A stretch of DNA of 64,000 nucleotides. Origin: Winogradskyella flava. GTDB lineage: Bacteria > Bacteroidota > Bacteroidia > Flavobacteriales > Flavobacteriaceae. Position 1 is the first letter of the stretch, and each line of letters starts with the position of its first letter. The notes under the pieces are model-generated. The model did no database searches. It saw only the letters and a list, made by a program, of their open reading frames with translations, and was not told the DNA's origin. The position numbers and the translations under genes are program-made. Location of the stretch: NCBI RefSeq assembly GCF_014243395.1, contig NZ_JACLCP010000002.1, positions 496,001-560,000 of the forward strand, in the 5' to 3' direction. Positions 8,955-17,719 of the stretch are shown here, one piece after another.

Positions 8955-9992
8955 CTATAAATTAAATTTCCAATTTTGGGTTAAATCGTAATGCAAAGTA
9001 CCATTTTTTACGGTTAATGGCGAATCGAAATTATTTGTAAACAGACCTCCAGTACCTAAACCTTGTGGCATCTTACTATGTTTGGTATACGTATACTGAG
9101 CTATAGCATTAAGCCCAATGTTACTTTCCAAGGCACTTGTTATCCACCAATCGGAATTGCTCTGTTTCGCGAGCATTATCCAATTATTGGTATTATGAAA
9201 ACCACCTACTAGACTTGGCTTCAAAATAATATATTGTGGTTTTATGGTTTGCAACAACTGTTTTCTTTTAGGTACAGAAAAAACACCTATAAGTTCTTCA
9301 TCTAAAGCAATATTGAGTGGTGTTTTATCGCATAACATTGCCATCTCTTCCCATTGTCCCTGTTGAATAGGTTGCTCGATAGAATGCAATTGGTATTCTG
9401 AAAGGCGTTTTAACTTTTCTAAGGCTTCGTCTGGCGAAAACGCGCCATTGGCATCAACCCTTAACTCAATATCTGAAACGGAAAACTCTTTTCTAATAGA
9501 TTTGAGAATATCTAATTCCGTTTGGAAGTCAATCGCTCCTATCTTTAGTTTAATACAATCAAAACCAGTTTCAATCTTTTCTTGGATTTGCTCTCGCATA
9601 AAGGCTTCGCTTCCCATCCAAACTAATCCGTTTATTGGAATACTATCGGTACTTTCGGTAAATTTTGAAGGCAATAAAGTAAAAGTGTCTCTGCTTTCTA
9701 ACGATTTAAAAGCCATCTCTACACCAAACTGAATACTCGGAAATTCGATAAGCTCATCAAGTAAAGCATTAAGACCTAAATCAATATTATTACAAGCCCA
9801 TTTTAACTTGTCTTCATAGTCAGGTCTATCATCAATAGAAAGACCTCTTAGAATCCCACATTCACCTATGCCCCTTTTGCCATTGTCTTCAAGAATCACA
9901 AACCAGGTTTCTTTGGTAGTCATTACACCACGAGATGTTCCACTAGACCTTTTAAAGTTTAAAATATACCTGTAATAACTTGCCTTTATCAT
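8955..9992 (-). CDS. menC: o-Succinylbenzoate synthase
   Basis: Enolase-superfamily dehydratase converting SHCHC to o-succinylbenzoate, 345 aa. Catalytic and metal residues are visible in order: the KLKIG lysine pair, RVDANGAF (Asp), SIEQPI (Glu), ALDEEL (Asp) and ILKPSLVGG (Lys). Start ATG at 9992 lies one base after the DUF2490 stop, and the CPBP gene follows after 2 nt, so translation is tightly coupled. Possible promiscuity with N-acylamino acid racemisation exists in the family, but the men neighbours settle the role. Confidence 0.93.
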   Translation of the reverse strand: MIKASYYRYILNFKRSSGTSRGVMTTKETWFVILEDNGKRGIGECGILRGLSIDDRPDYEDKLKWACNNIDLGLNALLDELIEFPSIQFGVEMAFKSLESRDTFTLLPSKFTESTDSIPINGLVWMGSEAFMREQIQEKIETGFDCIKLKIGAIDFQTELDILKSIRKEFSVSDIELRVDANGAFSPDEALEKLKRLSEYQLHSIEQPIQQGQWEEMAMLCDKTPLNIALDEELIGVFSVPKRKQLLQTIKPQYIILKPSLVGGFHNTNNWIMLAKQSNSDWWITSALESNIGLNAIAQYTYTKHSKMPQGLGTGGLFTNNFDSPLTVKNGTLHYDLTQNWKFNL

Positions 9993-9993
9993 C

Positions 9994-10683
9994 TTAGATT
10001 CTATGGTGCATACTAAATTGTAACTGCCCTTTTCCCCATGTCACGGTTTTTTGATTCATCCAACCGAACTGAAAACGAATTTTAGGATTTAATACGTACC
10101 CTACACCTAAATAAGTACGGTTTCTATCAAAGATCTGAACCTCTCTTCCATCTCCAATATCAGTTTGTCCATTGATGAATAACTCATTATATAATGCCAC
10201 ATATATAGCTTTTGGACTTAATGCTTTGCTATTAAGTGGTACATTTAAAAATAAATTATAACGGTAGCGTGTTCTAAAATCTTGATCCTCTACAAAGCGT
10301 TGTTCGTATCTAAATCTGTGAGTTAAATAGAAGCGATTACCCAATTTTTGAGGAATTAAAGCTTCTTGATAAATTCTACTTTCTGCTGAAGTATCATCGC
10401 TTTCGCCAAATTGTCCTGTAGTAACATTTCCATAGCCCAAAGTAAACTTTACACCTGCATCTTTAGGAGAATAGGTAATTCCAGAGCGCAAGAGTAACTG
10501 TTCCTTATCTCCTAATCCCTGCCAGTCTCTATATTGAAAATCTCCTTGAATTCCCCATTGACTATTTTTAAACTGATGACTGTAAAAATACATATACCAT
10601 GCGCCCGTTTGAGATTCATCAATTTGTGAAAAGCCTTTATAAATAGATACAAAAAATATGAGAGCTAAAAGTTTAAATTTCAT
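9994..10683 (-). CDS. DUF2490 outer-membrane-type protein
   Basis: 229 aa, signal peptide at about residues 1-19 (ending in GFSQ), followed by beta-strand-rich sequence with many aromatic residues (RFRYEQRF, RYRYNLFLN, YLGVGYVLNP) and an end of FSMHHRI. Matches the DUF2490 pattern of predicted outer-membrane beta barrels. No known function. It is the first gene of the operon leading into menC, so its level is tied to menaquinone synthesis genes; whether that matters functionally is not evident. Confidence 0.8.
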   Translation of the reverse strand: MKFKLLALIFFVSIYKGFSQIDESQTGAWYMYFYSHQFKNSQWGIQGDFQYRDWQGLGDKEQLLLRSGITYSPKDAGVKFTLGYGNVTTGQFGESDDTSAESRIYQEALIPQKLGNRFYLTHRFRYEQRFVEDQDFRTRYRYNLFLNVPLNSKALSPKAIYVALYNELFINGQTDIGDGREVQIFDRNRTYLGVGYVLNPKIRFQFGWMNQKTVTWGKGQLQFSMHHRI

Positions 10684-10778
10684 AAATATGATTTGGAAAA
10701 ATTAAGCTATAAAAATACATAACTAACCATTTTTAAGCGAGTATTTATCTCAAAAAAACTATTTTTAAAGAAAAATAA

Positions 10779-11675
10779 ATGCCAGACTTCCCAAATATCA
10801 TTCTCTATGCCATTCCGTTTTTTATGTTGGCTATGCTTTTGGAACTCTATGTCACTGCCAGAAAACAAATAAAGACTTATGAACCAAAGGATGCATTTTC
10901 TTCCATTGCGATGGGATTAGGTAATGTGTTTTTGGGTTTTGCAAGCAAAGCTTTAGTATTACTCGTGTTTTTTTGGATTTATGATAATTTTAGGTTACTC
11001 GAAATTCCTGTAGCATGGTGGTCTTTCGTCTTGTTGTTTTTTGCTGATGACCTTTCTTATTATTGGTTTCATCGCATATCGCATGAGTGTCGCTTATTTT
11101 GGGCTTCACATGTCGTGCATCACTCTTCCAAACATTATAATTTAAGTACAGCTTTAAGACAGACTTGGTCTGGAGGTTTTTACACCTTTATTTTTTGGTT
11201 GTGGTTACCACTTTTAGGATTTCATCCTGCTCTGATATTATTACAAATGTCCATTAGCTTATTATATCAATTTTGGATTCATACGGAAGCCATACACAAA
11301 ATGCCTAGATGGTTCGAGGCTATTTTCAATACACCTTCTCATCATCGTGTGCATCATGGTAGCAATCCTATTTATCTCGATCGTAATCACGCAGGTATCT
11401 TAATCATTTGGGATAAACTATTTGGTACTTTTCAACCCGAATTGGAAGAAGAAAAAGTGACGTATGGCTTGGTAAAAAACATTAAGACCTTTAATCCTAT
11501 CAGAATTGCATTTATAGAATGGCTTCATATGTTTAAAGATGCATTTACGGGACGTAAATCTTTAAAAAGTAGAGTACTCTACCTACTAAAACCACCTGGT
11601 TGGAAACATGATGGCACAGGAAAAATTTCTGATGATCTCAGACAGGACTGGATCAACTCTAAAAAGCACTTATGA
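10779..11675 (+). CDS. Sterol desaturase / fatty acid hydroxylase family protein
   Basis: Membrane di-iron oxygenase, 298 aa, with four or more hydrophobic helices. The three histidine clusters that bind the iron pair are HRISH, HVVHHSS and HRVHHG, in the order and spacing expected for the ERG3/ERG25-like family. Bacterial members hydroxylate lipid chains, carotenoids or sphingolipid-like molecules. The stop overlaps the ATG of the following SDR gene by 4 nt (ATGA), implying a two-gene operon in which a hydroxyl group made here could be oxidised by the SDR partner; that is inference. Confidence 0.9.
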   Translation: MPDFPNIILYAIPFFMLAMLLELYVTARKQIKTYEPKDAFSSIAMGLGNVFLGFASKALVLLVFFWIYDNFRLLEIPVAWWSFVLLFFADDLSYYWFHRISHECRLFWASHVVHHSSKHYNLSTALRQTWSGGFYTFIFWLWLPLLGFHPALILLQMSISLLYQFWIHTEAIHKMPRWFEAIFNTPSHHRVHHGSNPIYLDRNHAGILIIWDKLFGTFQPELEEEKVTYGLVKNIKTFNPIRIAFIEWLHMFKDAFTGRKSLKSRVLYLLKPPGWKHDGTGKISDDLRQDWINSKKHL

Positions 11676-12463
11676 AATTTGAAAATAAAATTATATGGAT
11701 TACTGGAGCCTCAAGTGGCATCGGAAAAGCTTTAGCTATTGAGCTCTCAAAATATAACTGTAAACTTATTTTATCCTCCAGGCGAGAAGAAGAATTACAA
11801 GACGTAAAACGTAATTGTTCCAAGCCAGAGAATGTGGAAGTACTTACTCTAGATTTGGCCGATTATCTTAACATGAAACCAATTGCTGAAAGTGCCATTA
11901 AACGCTTCGGAAAAGTTGATATACTCATTAATAATGGTGGTATTAGCCAACGTTCACCAATTATAGAAACATCAATTGAAGTAGATAAAAAATTGATGGA
12001 AATTGACTATTTAGGGACTATCGCTTTATCTAAGGCTTTACTTCCTCACTTTGTGACCAATACATCTGGACATTATGTCGTTGTGTCTAGTCTAATGGGT
12101 AAGTTTAGCTCCCATTACAGATCAGCCTATTGTGGTGCAAAACATGCTCTGCATGGCTTTTTTGATGCATTGCGCTTAGAACATGACAAGGACAATATAA
12201 AGGTGACTATAATCTGTCCTGGTTTTGTTAACACCAATGTGGCTCGTAATGCCTTGACAGCCGACGGAACTCAACAAGGCTATCAAGACGAAATGACAGA
12301 GAACGGATTGGATGTCGATGTCTTTGTTAGCAAAATGATTAAAGCTATTCGCAAAGAAAAGTTTGAGGCTTATATTGGCAAGTTTGAAAAGTTTGGTGTT
12401 TTTGTAAAACGATTATCACCAAGATTAATTCATAAGTTGGTGATGCGGAGCAAAGTTCGTTGA
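11672..12463 (+). CDS. Short-chain dehydrogenase/reductase
   Basis: Classical SDR with a Rossmann fold, 263 aa. The NAD(P) loop TGASSGIG is at residues 11-18, NNGG follows beta-4, the catalytic Ser lies in VVSSLMG and the YCGAK motif supplies Tyr and Lys. The sequence resembles DHRS7-like lipid SDRs. Translationally coupled to the sterol-desaturase-family gene by an ATGA overlap. Substrate unknown; a lipid alcohol is the best guess from its partner. Convergent with the metallo-hydrolase gene, with one base between stops. Confidence 0.9.
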   Translation: MKFENKIIWITGASSGIGKALAIELSKYNCKLILSSRREEELQDVKRNCSKPENVEVLTLDLADYLNMKPIAESAIKRFGKVDILINNGGISQRSPIIETSIEVDKKLMEIDYLGTIALSKALLPHFVTNTSGHYVVVSSLMGKFSSHYRSAYCGAKHALHGFFDALRLEHDKDNIKVTIICPGFVNTNVARNALTADGTQQGYQDEMTENGLDVDVFVSKMIKAIRKEKFEAYIGKFEKFGVFVKRLSPRLIHKLVMRSKVR

Positions 12464-12464
12464 A

Positions 12465-13142
12465 CTATTTCACTTCCATACTATCACCAATATTCAATAG
12501 TTTTAGCGATTTTAATTGCGCATCAAATTTAGCTTTGGCTCTTACTTTATCAATTTCAATATAACCAAATGTATCAAAATGATACCCTAAAACTTTATTG
12601 CAATCAACAAACTTACTCGCTCTAATAGCATCATCTACACCCATTGTAAAGTTGTCGCCTATTGGTAAAACAGCTAAATCCAGATCAAATTCTTTACCAA
12701 TCAATTTCATATCGTAAGTTAGAGCTGTGTCACCAGCAATGTAAATGGTCTTATCTGCTTCTAGAACGAAGCCTCCTGGTTGTCCGCCATAACTACCGTC
12801 AGGAAAAGATGACGTATGTATAGCATTCACATATTTCAGTTTCCCAAATTCAAAATTCCATTTACCACCATGATTCATAGGATGACCTTCGAATCCAAGA
12901 TTTTGATAATGAACTACAATTTCATAATTAGAAACAATAATAGCTCCTGTGCGTTTTGCTATAACTTCTGTATCCAAGATATGATCTTGATGTGCATGAG
13001 TTAGCAAAATATAATCTGCCTTAATACTATCGATATCTATATGAGCAGCTTTTTCATTACCACTTATAAATGGATCAACCAATATGTGAGTTCCATTAGT
13101 TTCTATACCCAAACAAGCGTGACCGTAAAATGTAATTTTCAT
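12465..13142 (-). CDS. Metal-dependent hydrolase, UPF0173 / metallo-beta-lactamase fold
   Basis: Predicted cytosolic metallo-hydrolase, 225 aa, the standard length of the UPF0173 group. The zinc motif HxHxDH is at residues 49-54 (HAHQDH), preceded by LVDPF; later metal ligands are in AGDTALTYDM and LGYHFDTFG. Substrate unknown. The ATG follows 23 nt after the stop of the larger secreted-protein gene, so the two may share a transcript. Confidence 0.9.
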   Translation of the reverse strand: MKITFYGHACLGIETNGTHILVDPFISGNEKAAHIDIDSIKADYILLTHAHQDHILDTEVIAKRTGAIIVSNYEIVVHYQNLGFEGHPMNHGGKWNFEFGKLKYVNAIHTSSFPDGSYGGQPGGFVLEADKTIYIAGDTALTYDMKLIGKEFDLDLAVLPIGDNFTMGVDDAIRASKFVDCNKVLGYHFDTFGYIEIDKVRAKAKFDAQLKSLKLLNIGDSMEVK

Positions 13143-13165
13143 AATTAGGTATTTTATTATTGTTA

Positions 13166-14650
13166 TTATTGTAAAATCATAAATTGTCTTTTCTTGCGCC
13201 CTGAACTCATCATGATAAACGTTCCGTCTTGATAGGTCCCGTAATAAGGTAAGTAATAGGTTTTCCCTTTGTTATCTTGAATCTTGCTATAGGAAACATC
13301 ACCATTATTGTTATAAACGATATCATAAAGTGAAGATGACTCAAACCAACCCTTAGACACCTTAGTTCTTCCATCTTTCTTCTCGAGAAGATTTTTACCA
13401 GAGTTGAGCAATACATGTAATTCATCATCCTTAATGAAAGCATTATAAGATGGCGTATTTGATCTTTTAAAAATACTTCTTCCCCAATCTAAATTACCAG
13501 AAGTTCCAAACTTCAGTATTAGTATATCATCATAATGATATGTTGTTTGCCAATAGCCACCATTCATACCATTGTTAACATAAACCTGAGTTGTGTAAAA
13601 CTCTTCTGCCAATAAATAGGTATTACCTTTAGAATCTTCAAGGATATAGTCAATATAAAAATTAGTCAGTTCTTTTCCTTTCTTCTTTGAACCTCTGTTA
13701 TCGCCAAACAAATCCTCATAAACGTCTAAGGGTAATTCGTAATTTTTCTTGTCTAATACAGAAAAAACTTCTGAATCGATAACGAAATTACAGCCGCCTT
13801 TAATTTTACCCGTTCTTTTCTCTGAATAGAAACCAATCAAGTGTAATTTGTCATCAACAATAGTAATACTTAGATTCTGTATATGCTGTTCTGCTAGGCT
13901 TATCGATATCTCAGCATTATTCTCTTCGGTTATTTTATTTAAGATGAAATCGTAATTAGCTTCTCCCTTTTTCTTTTCTTTCTTTCCTTCTTTATATAAT
14001 TTACCCAATACAAATACTTCACCATCATCATTGACTGAAATATCATTATGCTTAAAATATTTCTCTTCATGCTTTTGATAACTCTTAACATATAACAACT
14101 CTAAAGTATTTGCATTGAATAGCCTAATAGCATAATCATTAACATCCTTATATATGTTGTCCGTGGCCATAGCTAAATACTTTCCATTTGGTGAAATATC
14201 CAAACTTGTCTGCCTTTCATTTCTACTTGAAAACAAATAGCGCTTTTTCGCTACTGTCACCTCGAAGAGCTTTTTCTTGCTATGTGTTCCATTCTTTATA
14301 TTAAAAATATGGCAATACACTATGCGTTCTTTTACCTTAGGAGAAAATACCGTGAACACTTTCATTTCATCACCAAAGACTACTTCACCTACATAATCTT
14401 CTTTTTTACTACTTTCTACTATTAAGCTGTGCTTCTTATTTAAATCTTTATCAAAAACATCAAACATTAGGTCTCGCTTGCTCTCTCGTACTATACCTGT
14501 CAAACCAGTTTCAGTGGTATAGATAGATAAAATATCTTGTGCCTTTTCCTTGTCCTTATACTCTGCACTTTCGCTAATATTCAGGGACGTTTGTTGAGCA
14601 AAATTTAATGAAAACGATACAAATAGAATAAGTGTAAATAGATTTCTCAT
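13166..14650 (-). CDS. Secreted protein of unknown function
   Basis: 494 aa with a signal peptide at about residues 1-18 (ending in NFAQ). The rest is beta-rich and charged, with repeated phrases such as DISPNGKYLAMATDN, SVNDDGEVFVLGKL and DSKGNTYLLAEEF that suggest WD/propeller-like blades. Several Lys/Glu-rich loops (KEGKKEKKKGE). No catalytic motif recognised and no T9SS tail is visible. Probably periplasmic or surface exposed. I do not recognise a family. Confidence 0.7.
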   Translation of the reverse strand: MRNLFTLILFVSFSLNFAQQTSLNISESAEYKDKEKAQDILSIYTTETGLTGIVRESKRDLMFDVFDKDLNKKHSLIVESSKKEDYVGEVVFGDEMKVFTVFSPKVKERIVYCHIFNIKNGTHSKKKLFEVTVAKKRYLFSSRNERQTSLDISPNGKYLAMATDNIYKDVNDYAIRLFNANTLELLYVKSYQKHEEKYFKHNDISVNDDGEVFVLGKLYKEGKKEKKKGEANYDFILNKITEENNAEISISLAEQHIQNLSITIVDDKLHLIGFYSEKRTGKIKGGCNFVIDSEVFSVLDKKNYELPLDVYEDLFGDNRGSKKKGKELTNFYIDYILEDSKGNTYLLAEEFYTTQVYVNNGMNGGYWQTTYHYDDILILKFGTSGNLDWGRSIFKRSNTPSYNAFIKDDELHVLLNSGKNLLEKKDGRTKVSKGWFESSSLYDIVYNNNGDVSYSKIQDNKGKTYYLPYYGTYQDGTFIMMSSGRKKRQFMILQ

Positions 14651-14760
14651 AGAATTGGTTTAGAGATTTTGTTTCGAGTATGAAAATAAAAAACTTAATT
14701 GTTTATTGTGCTCGATACATCAAATATTTATTGAGTAATGTAGCAATAACGGATTTGTTT

Positions 14761-15666
14761 TCAATATAACACATAGCCAACGCCTAACAACAATGCAAAC
14801 AAGAATGTAGATAATGCCAAAACTTTTAATTGACTATCAAAATCATCAGGCGATTTTGCAGCTTTTATCTTCTTAAGATGCATTAAAAGCGGGACAAAAG
14901 CTAGTAGATACAAAAAATTATACAGCTCGACGTAATACAAAATCGAGAATATAATCGTAATAAGCATGGCTCCTATAATGAGGAAAAAATGATATTGCTT
15001 CGCTCGATCAATACCTAGTTTAACTGCTATTGTGATTTTCCCTGCGTTCGCATCTGCATTTAAATCTCTCATGTTATTGAGATTTAAAACACCCACACTT
15101 AATAAACCTAATGCAATTGCTGGTAATACGACAACATGATCTATGGTGTGCATATAGAGTAGATAACTTCCTATAGTACTAATAAGACCAAAGAAAATAA
15201 ATACAAAAACATCACCTAAAGCCCTATATCCGTATGGAGAATCACCCATTGTATAATTTAGTGCTGCGTAAACGGATATGCCTCCTAAGAATAGAAACAA
15301 TAACAGAAAAAGAAAGTTAGTTGGACCAAAAGCAGCCCATATCAATGATAAAGTTAATATGATGACCACAATAATGTTGAACTTAATAGCATCCAACATT
15401 TCATCAGGTGTAATTTCACCACTCTGAACAGCACGCTGTGGACCTACACGTTCGTCATTATCTGCACCATTAATGCTATCTCCATAGTCATTAGCTAGAT
15501 TTGATAAAATCTGCAAACTTATTGTTGTTAGAATAGCCAATACTAAAACCCACCAACTAAAATGACCATTGTAATAGGCAAAACATGTACCCAATATGAT
15601 TCCCGATACAGATAAAGGTAATGTCCTAAGACGCATAGCAGATAGCCATGGTTTAATTTTTCTCAT
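14761..15666 (-). CDS. menA: 1,4-Dihydroxy-2-naphthoate polyprenyltransferase
   Basis: UbiA-superfamily membrane prenyltransferase that attaches the polyprenyl tail to DHNA, giving demethylmenaquinone. 301 aa with eight or nine membrane helices. The first Asp-rich motif is NDYGDSINGADND, the second NMRDLNADANAGK, both binding magnesium-diphosphate. Located 15 nt downstream of menB in the same direction, so menB-menA form one transcript. Assignment is secure. Confidence 0.95.
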   Translation of the reverse strand: MRKIKPWLSAMRLRTLPLSVSGIILGTCFAYYNGHFSWWVLVLAILTTISLQILSNLANDYGDSINGADNDERVGPQRAVQSGEITPDEMLDAIKFNIIVVIILTLSLIWAAFGPTNFLFLLLFLFLGGISVYAALNYTMGDSPYGYRALGDVFVFIFFGLISTIGSYLLYMHTIDHVVVLPAIALGLLSVGVLNLNNMRDLNADANAGKITIAVKLGIDRAKQYHFFLIIGAMLITIIFSILYYVELYNFLYLLAFVPLLMHLKKIKAAKSPDDFDSQLKVLALSTFLFALLLGVGYVLY

Positions 15667-15681
15667 GCAAGACGAATTAAA

Positions 15682-16521
15682 TTATGGTATCCATTTTTTT
15701 GGAAAGTTAGGCTTTCTTTTCTCCAAGAATGCATCACGTCCTTCTTTGGCTTCATCTGTCATATAAGCGAGTCTTGTAGCTTCACCTGCGAATACCTGTT
15801 GTCCAACCATTCCATCGTCAGTTAGGTTCATTGCAAATTTCAACATTTTTATAGATGTTGGTGACTTCGCTAATATTTCCTGAGCCCATGCATAGGCAGT
15901 TTCCTCCAATTCATCATGTGGAATAACAGCATTTACCATTCCCATTTCAAATGCTTCTTGCGCCGAATAATTTCTTCCGAGGAAAAAGATTTCTCGTGCT
16001 TTTTTCTGGCCTACCATTTTAGCGAGGTAGGCAGAACCATAGCCACCATCAAAACTAGTGACATCGGCATCAGTTTGCTTAAAAATAGCGTGTTCTTTAC
16101 TCGCCAAGGTTAAATCACACACTACATGTAAACTATGTCCTCCACCAACTGCCCAGCCTGGTACAACTGCAATAACAGCTTTAGGCATAAAGCGAATAAG
16201 CCGTTGTACTTCCAATATATTTAAACGATGATAACCATCATCACCTACATAACCTTGATGACCTCTTGCCTTTTGGTCGCCACCAGAACAGAAACTCCAA
16301 ACACCGTCTTTAGTTGATGGGCCTTCCGCACTTAAAAGGACCGCACCAATATTTACGTCTTCATTAGCATCATAAAATGCGTCATAAAGCTCTGAAGTGG
16401 TCTTTGGTTGAAAGGCATTTCGTACGTTTGGTCGATTAAATGCAATTCTAGCGACACCATTGCACTTATGATATGTTATATCTTCATACGATTTGGCAAT
16501 TTTCCAATCTATATGACTCAT
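15682..16521 (-). CDS. menB: 1,4-Dihydroxy-2-naphthoyl-CoA synthase
   Basis: Crotonase-fold enzyme that closes the second ring of menaquinone from o-succinylbenzoyl-CoA. 279 aa from ATG at 16521; a TTG three codons upstream is possible but homologues begin near MSHIDWK. Visible are the active-site region FCSGGDQKARG, the VVPGWAVGGGHSLH loop and SFDGGYGSAYLAKMVG, as in typical MenB. Followed by menA after 15 nt. Divergent from the STAS-like pair across 236 nt that contain a 16-bp palindrome. Confidence 0.96.
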   Translation of the reverse strand: MSHIDWKIAKSYEDITYHKCNGVARIAFNRPNVRNAFQPKTTSELYDAFYDANEDVNIGAVLLSAEGPSTKDGVWSFCSGGDQKARGHQGYVGDDGYHRLNILEVQRLIRFMPKAVIAVVPGWAVGGGHSLHVVCDLTLASKEHAIFKQTDADVTSFDGGYGSAYLAKMVGQKKAREIFFLGRNYSAQEAFEMGMVNAVIPHDELEETAYAWAQEILAKSPTSIKMLKFAMNLTDDGMVGQQVFAGEATRLAYMTDEAKEGRDAFLEKRKPNFPKKWIP

Positions 16522-16541
16522 ATTTATCAATATTTTGACAG

Positions 16542-16549
16542 CAAAAATA
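16542..16549 (-). promoter_or_regulatory. Candidate -7 box for menB
   Basis: On the minus strand this reads TATTTTTG, fitting TAnnTTTG, and would start transcription about 14 nt before the menB ATG at 16521. No good TTG is found at -33; a 16-bp palindrome (16563-16578) lies there instead. Confidence 0.35.
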
Positions 16550-16562
16550 CGGAATTAATAAT

Positions 16563-16578
16563 AATGATATATATCATT
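16563..16578. promoter_or_regulatory. 16-bp perfect palindrome between menB and the STAS-like pair
   Basis: AATGATATATATCATT is exactly self-complementary. It lies just upstream of the candidate menB -7 box and about 10 nt before the -33 TTG of the divergent promoter, a position suited to a dimeric regulator. AT-rich palindromes can arise by chance, so this is a suggestion. Confidence 0.35.
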
Positions 16579-16586
16579 CGTTTAGC

Positions 16587-16617
16587 TTGATTTTATTATG
16601 CAAGCATAATATATTTG
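16587..16617 (+). promoter_or_regulatory. Promoter for the STAS-like paralogue pair
   Basis: TTG at 16587-16589, a 20-base spacer and TATATTTG at 16610-16617 match the Bacteroidota promoter pattern. The predicted leader to the ATG at 16758 is about 135 nt, long enough to hold a regulatory structure, though I see no recognised riboswitch. Confidence 0.5.
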
Positions 16618-16757
16618 CAAGCTTTAAAAATCACAACTAATTGTTATTCAAGTTTTTGAAAGAAATTGGAATGTGACCAAAACAAAAAACATGTGTCTTA
16701 TTATAGCTGTAGTTATAATAACTTAAAGCTTAGCTATAAATTAAATATTCTTAAAAA

Positions 16758-17186
16758 ATGAGCATCGATAATACAGAACTGGCGTCACAGATTATTAAAC
16801 AAACGAAATCGGATGTGGGTGTTGTACACTTTTTTAACCACATAGCTGTAATGGAATTTGAAGAGGGTAAGCATATCGACCTCACTTCTTCAAGACCCAT
16901 TCTTAATAGTATCATTGATTATTTTGGTGATACGAAACCTTTTGGGCTAATCGCGAATAGGGTGAATTCATATTCTGTTTCAGTCCTAGAGATTAAAGAC
17001 TTTAGACAAGAATTACCAAATTTATCGGCTTACGGTATTATATGCTATAATCAAGCAGGTAAAATGAATGCTAAAATTGAAAGTAGTATTTGCGAATGGA
17101 GTGATATTTGTTTTGATAATCTTTACGATGGACTTGACACTGTGTATAATCGTGTTAAAAAAAGATTACAGATTTCTTCAAATTAA
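16758..17186 (+). CDS. Hypothetical protein, STAS/SEC14-like, paralogue 1
   Basis: 142 aa, cytosolic, no signal or membrane helix. It shares with the next gene the block KPFGxIANR followed by SYS and PNLxAY, and the general alternation of short strands and helices seen in SpoIIAA-like STAS domains. No phosphorylatable Ser of the anti-sigma-antagonist type can be assigned with confidence. Function unknown; small flavobacterial proteins of this type are usually annotated hypothetical. It is 73 nt upstream of its paralogue and probably co-transcribed with it. Confidence 0.75.
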   Translation: MSIDNTELASQIIKQTKSDVGVVHFFNHIAVMEFEEGKHIDLTSSRPILNSIIDYFGDTKPFGLIANRVNSYSVSVLEIKDFRQELPNLSAYGIICYNQAGKMNAKIESSICEWSDICFDNLYDGLDTVYNRVKKRLQISSN

Positions 17187-17259
17187 TTGCAACATTAAGG
17201 GCTAAAATCTATAAATTCGCGCTTAAATTTCCACTTTCAAAGCCCTAACTTACTCTTAA

Positions 17260-17676
17260 ATGAAAATTAAACAAAGTCAGATTCTTCATCGGGAATACAA
17301 ACTTCTCGAAACTGACCTAGGTGACATTTACTTATTTAACGACTTTGTTATTACAGAATTCAAACAAGGTGTTGATATTTCGTTTGATAATTTTTATTCT
17401 ATAGGTGTAGAGATAGGCAAGCATTTTTGGAAAAAGCCATTTGGTTTTATTGCCAATCGTCCTTACTCCTACTCTATAAATCTTAAAGACGCTGAAATAT
17501 TAAACATGGCTTTTCCTAACTTAAAAGCCTATGCTATAGTGGTTTATTCCGATTTCTCTGAAAAAATATTTGAAGTTGAAAACGTTTTTTTTAAATTTAA
17601 TCGTAGAGCATTTAAATCACTAGACAAAAGCATAAGTTGGGTAGAAGAGACATTAAAAAAAGACTTGAATAACTAG
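17260..17676 (+). CDS. Hypothetical protein, STAS/SEC14-like, paralogue 2
   Basis: 138 aa, soluble. It aligns along its length with the preceding gene: DIYLFNDFVITEFKQGVDIS against VVHFFNHIAVMEFEEGKHID, then KPFGFIANR, the SYS triplet and FPNLKAYAIV. Identity by eye is moderate, so the duplication is old. It carries more aromatic residues and Lys at its C-terminus. No enzyme motif is seen. A role as a pair of interacting STAS-like regulators is possible but unproven. Confidence 0.75.
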   Translation: MKIKQSQILHREYKLLETDLGDIYLFNDFVITEFKQGVDISFDNFYSIGVEIGKHFWKKPFGFIANRPYSYSINLKDAEILNMAFPNLKAYAIVVYSDFSEKIFEVENVFFKFNRRAFKSLDKSISWVEETLKKDLNN

Positions 17677-17719
17677 AATGATTTAACAACTATTGTTAAC
17701 CCAAATTGAACCTAATTAT

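Noticed and set aside
16522..16530. TTG start for menB three codons upstream
   Set aside because: ATG at 16521 matches homologues and is the stronger start codon.
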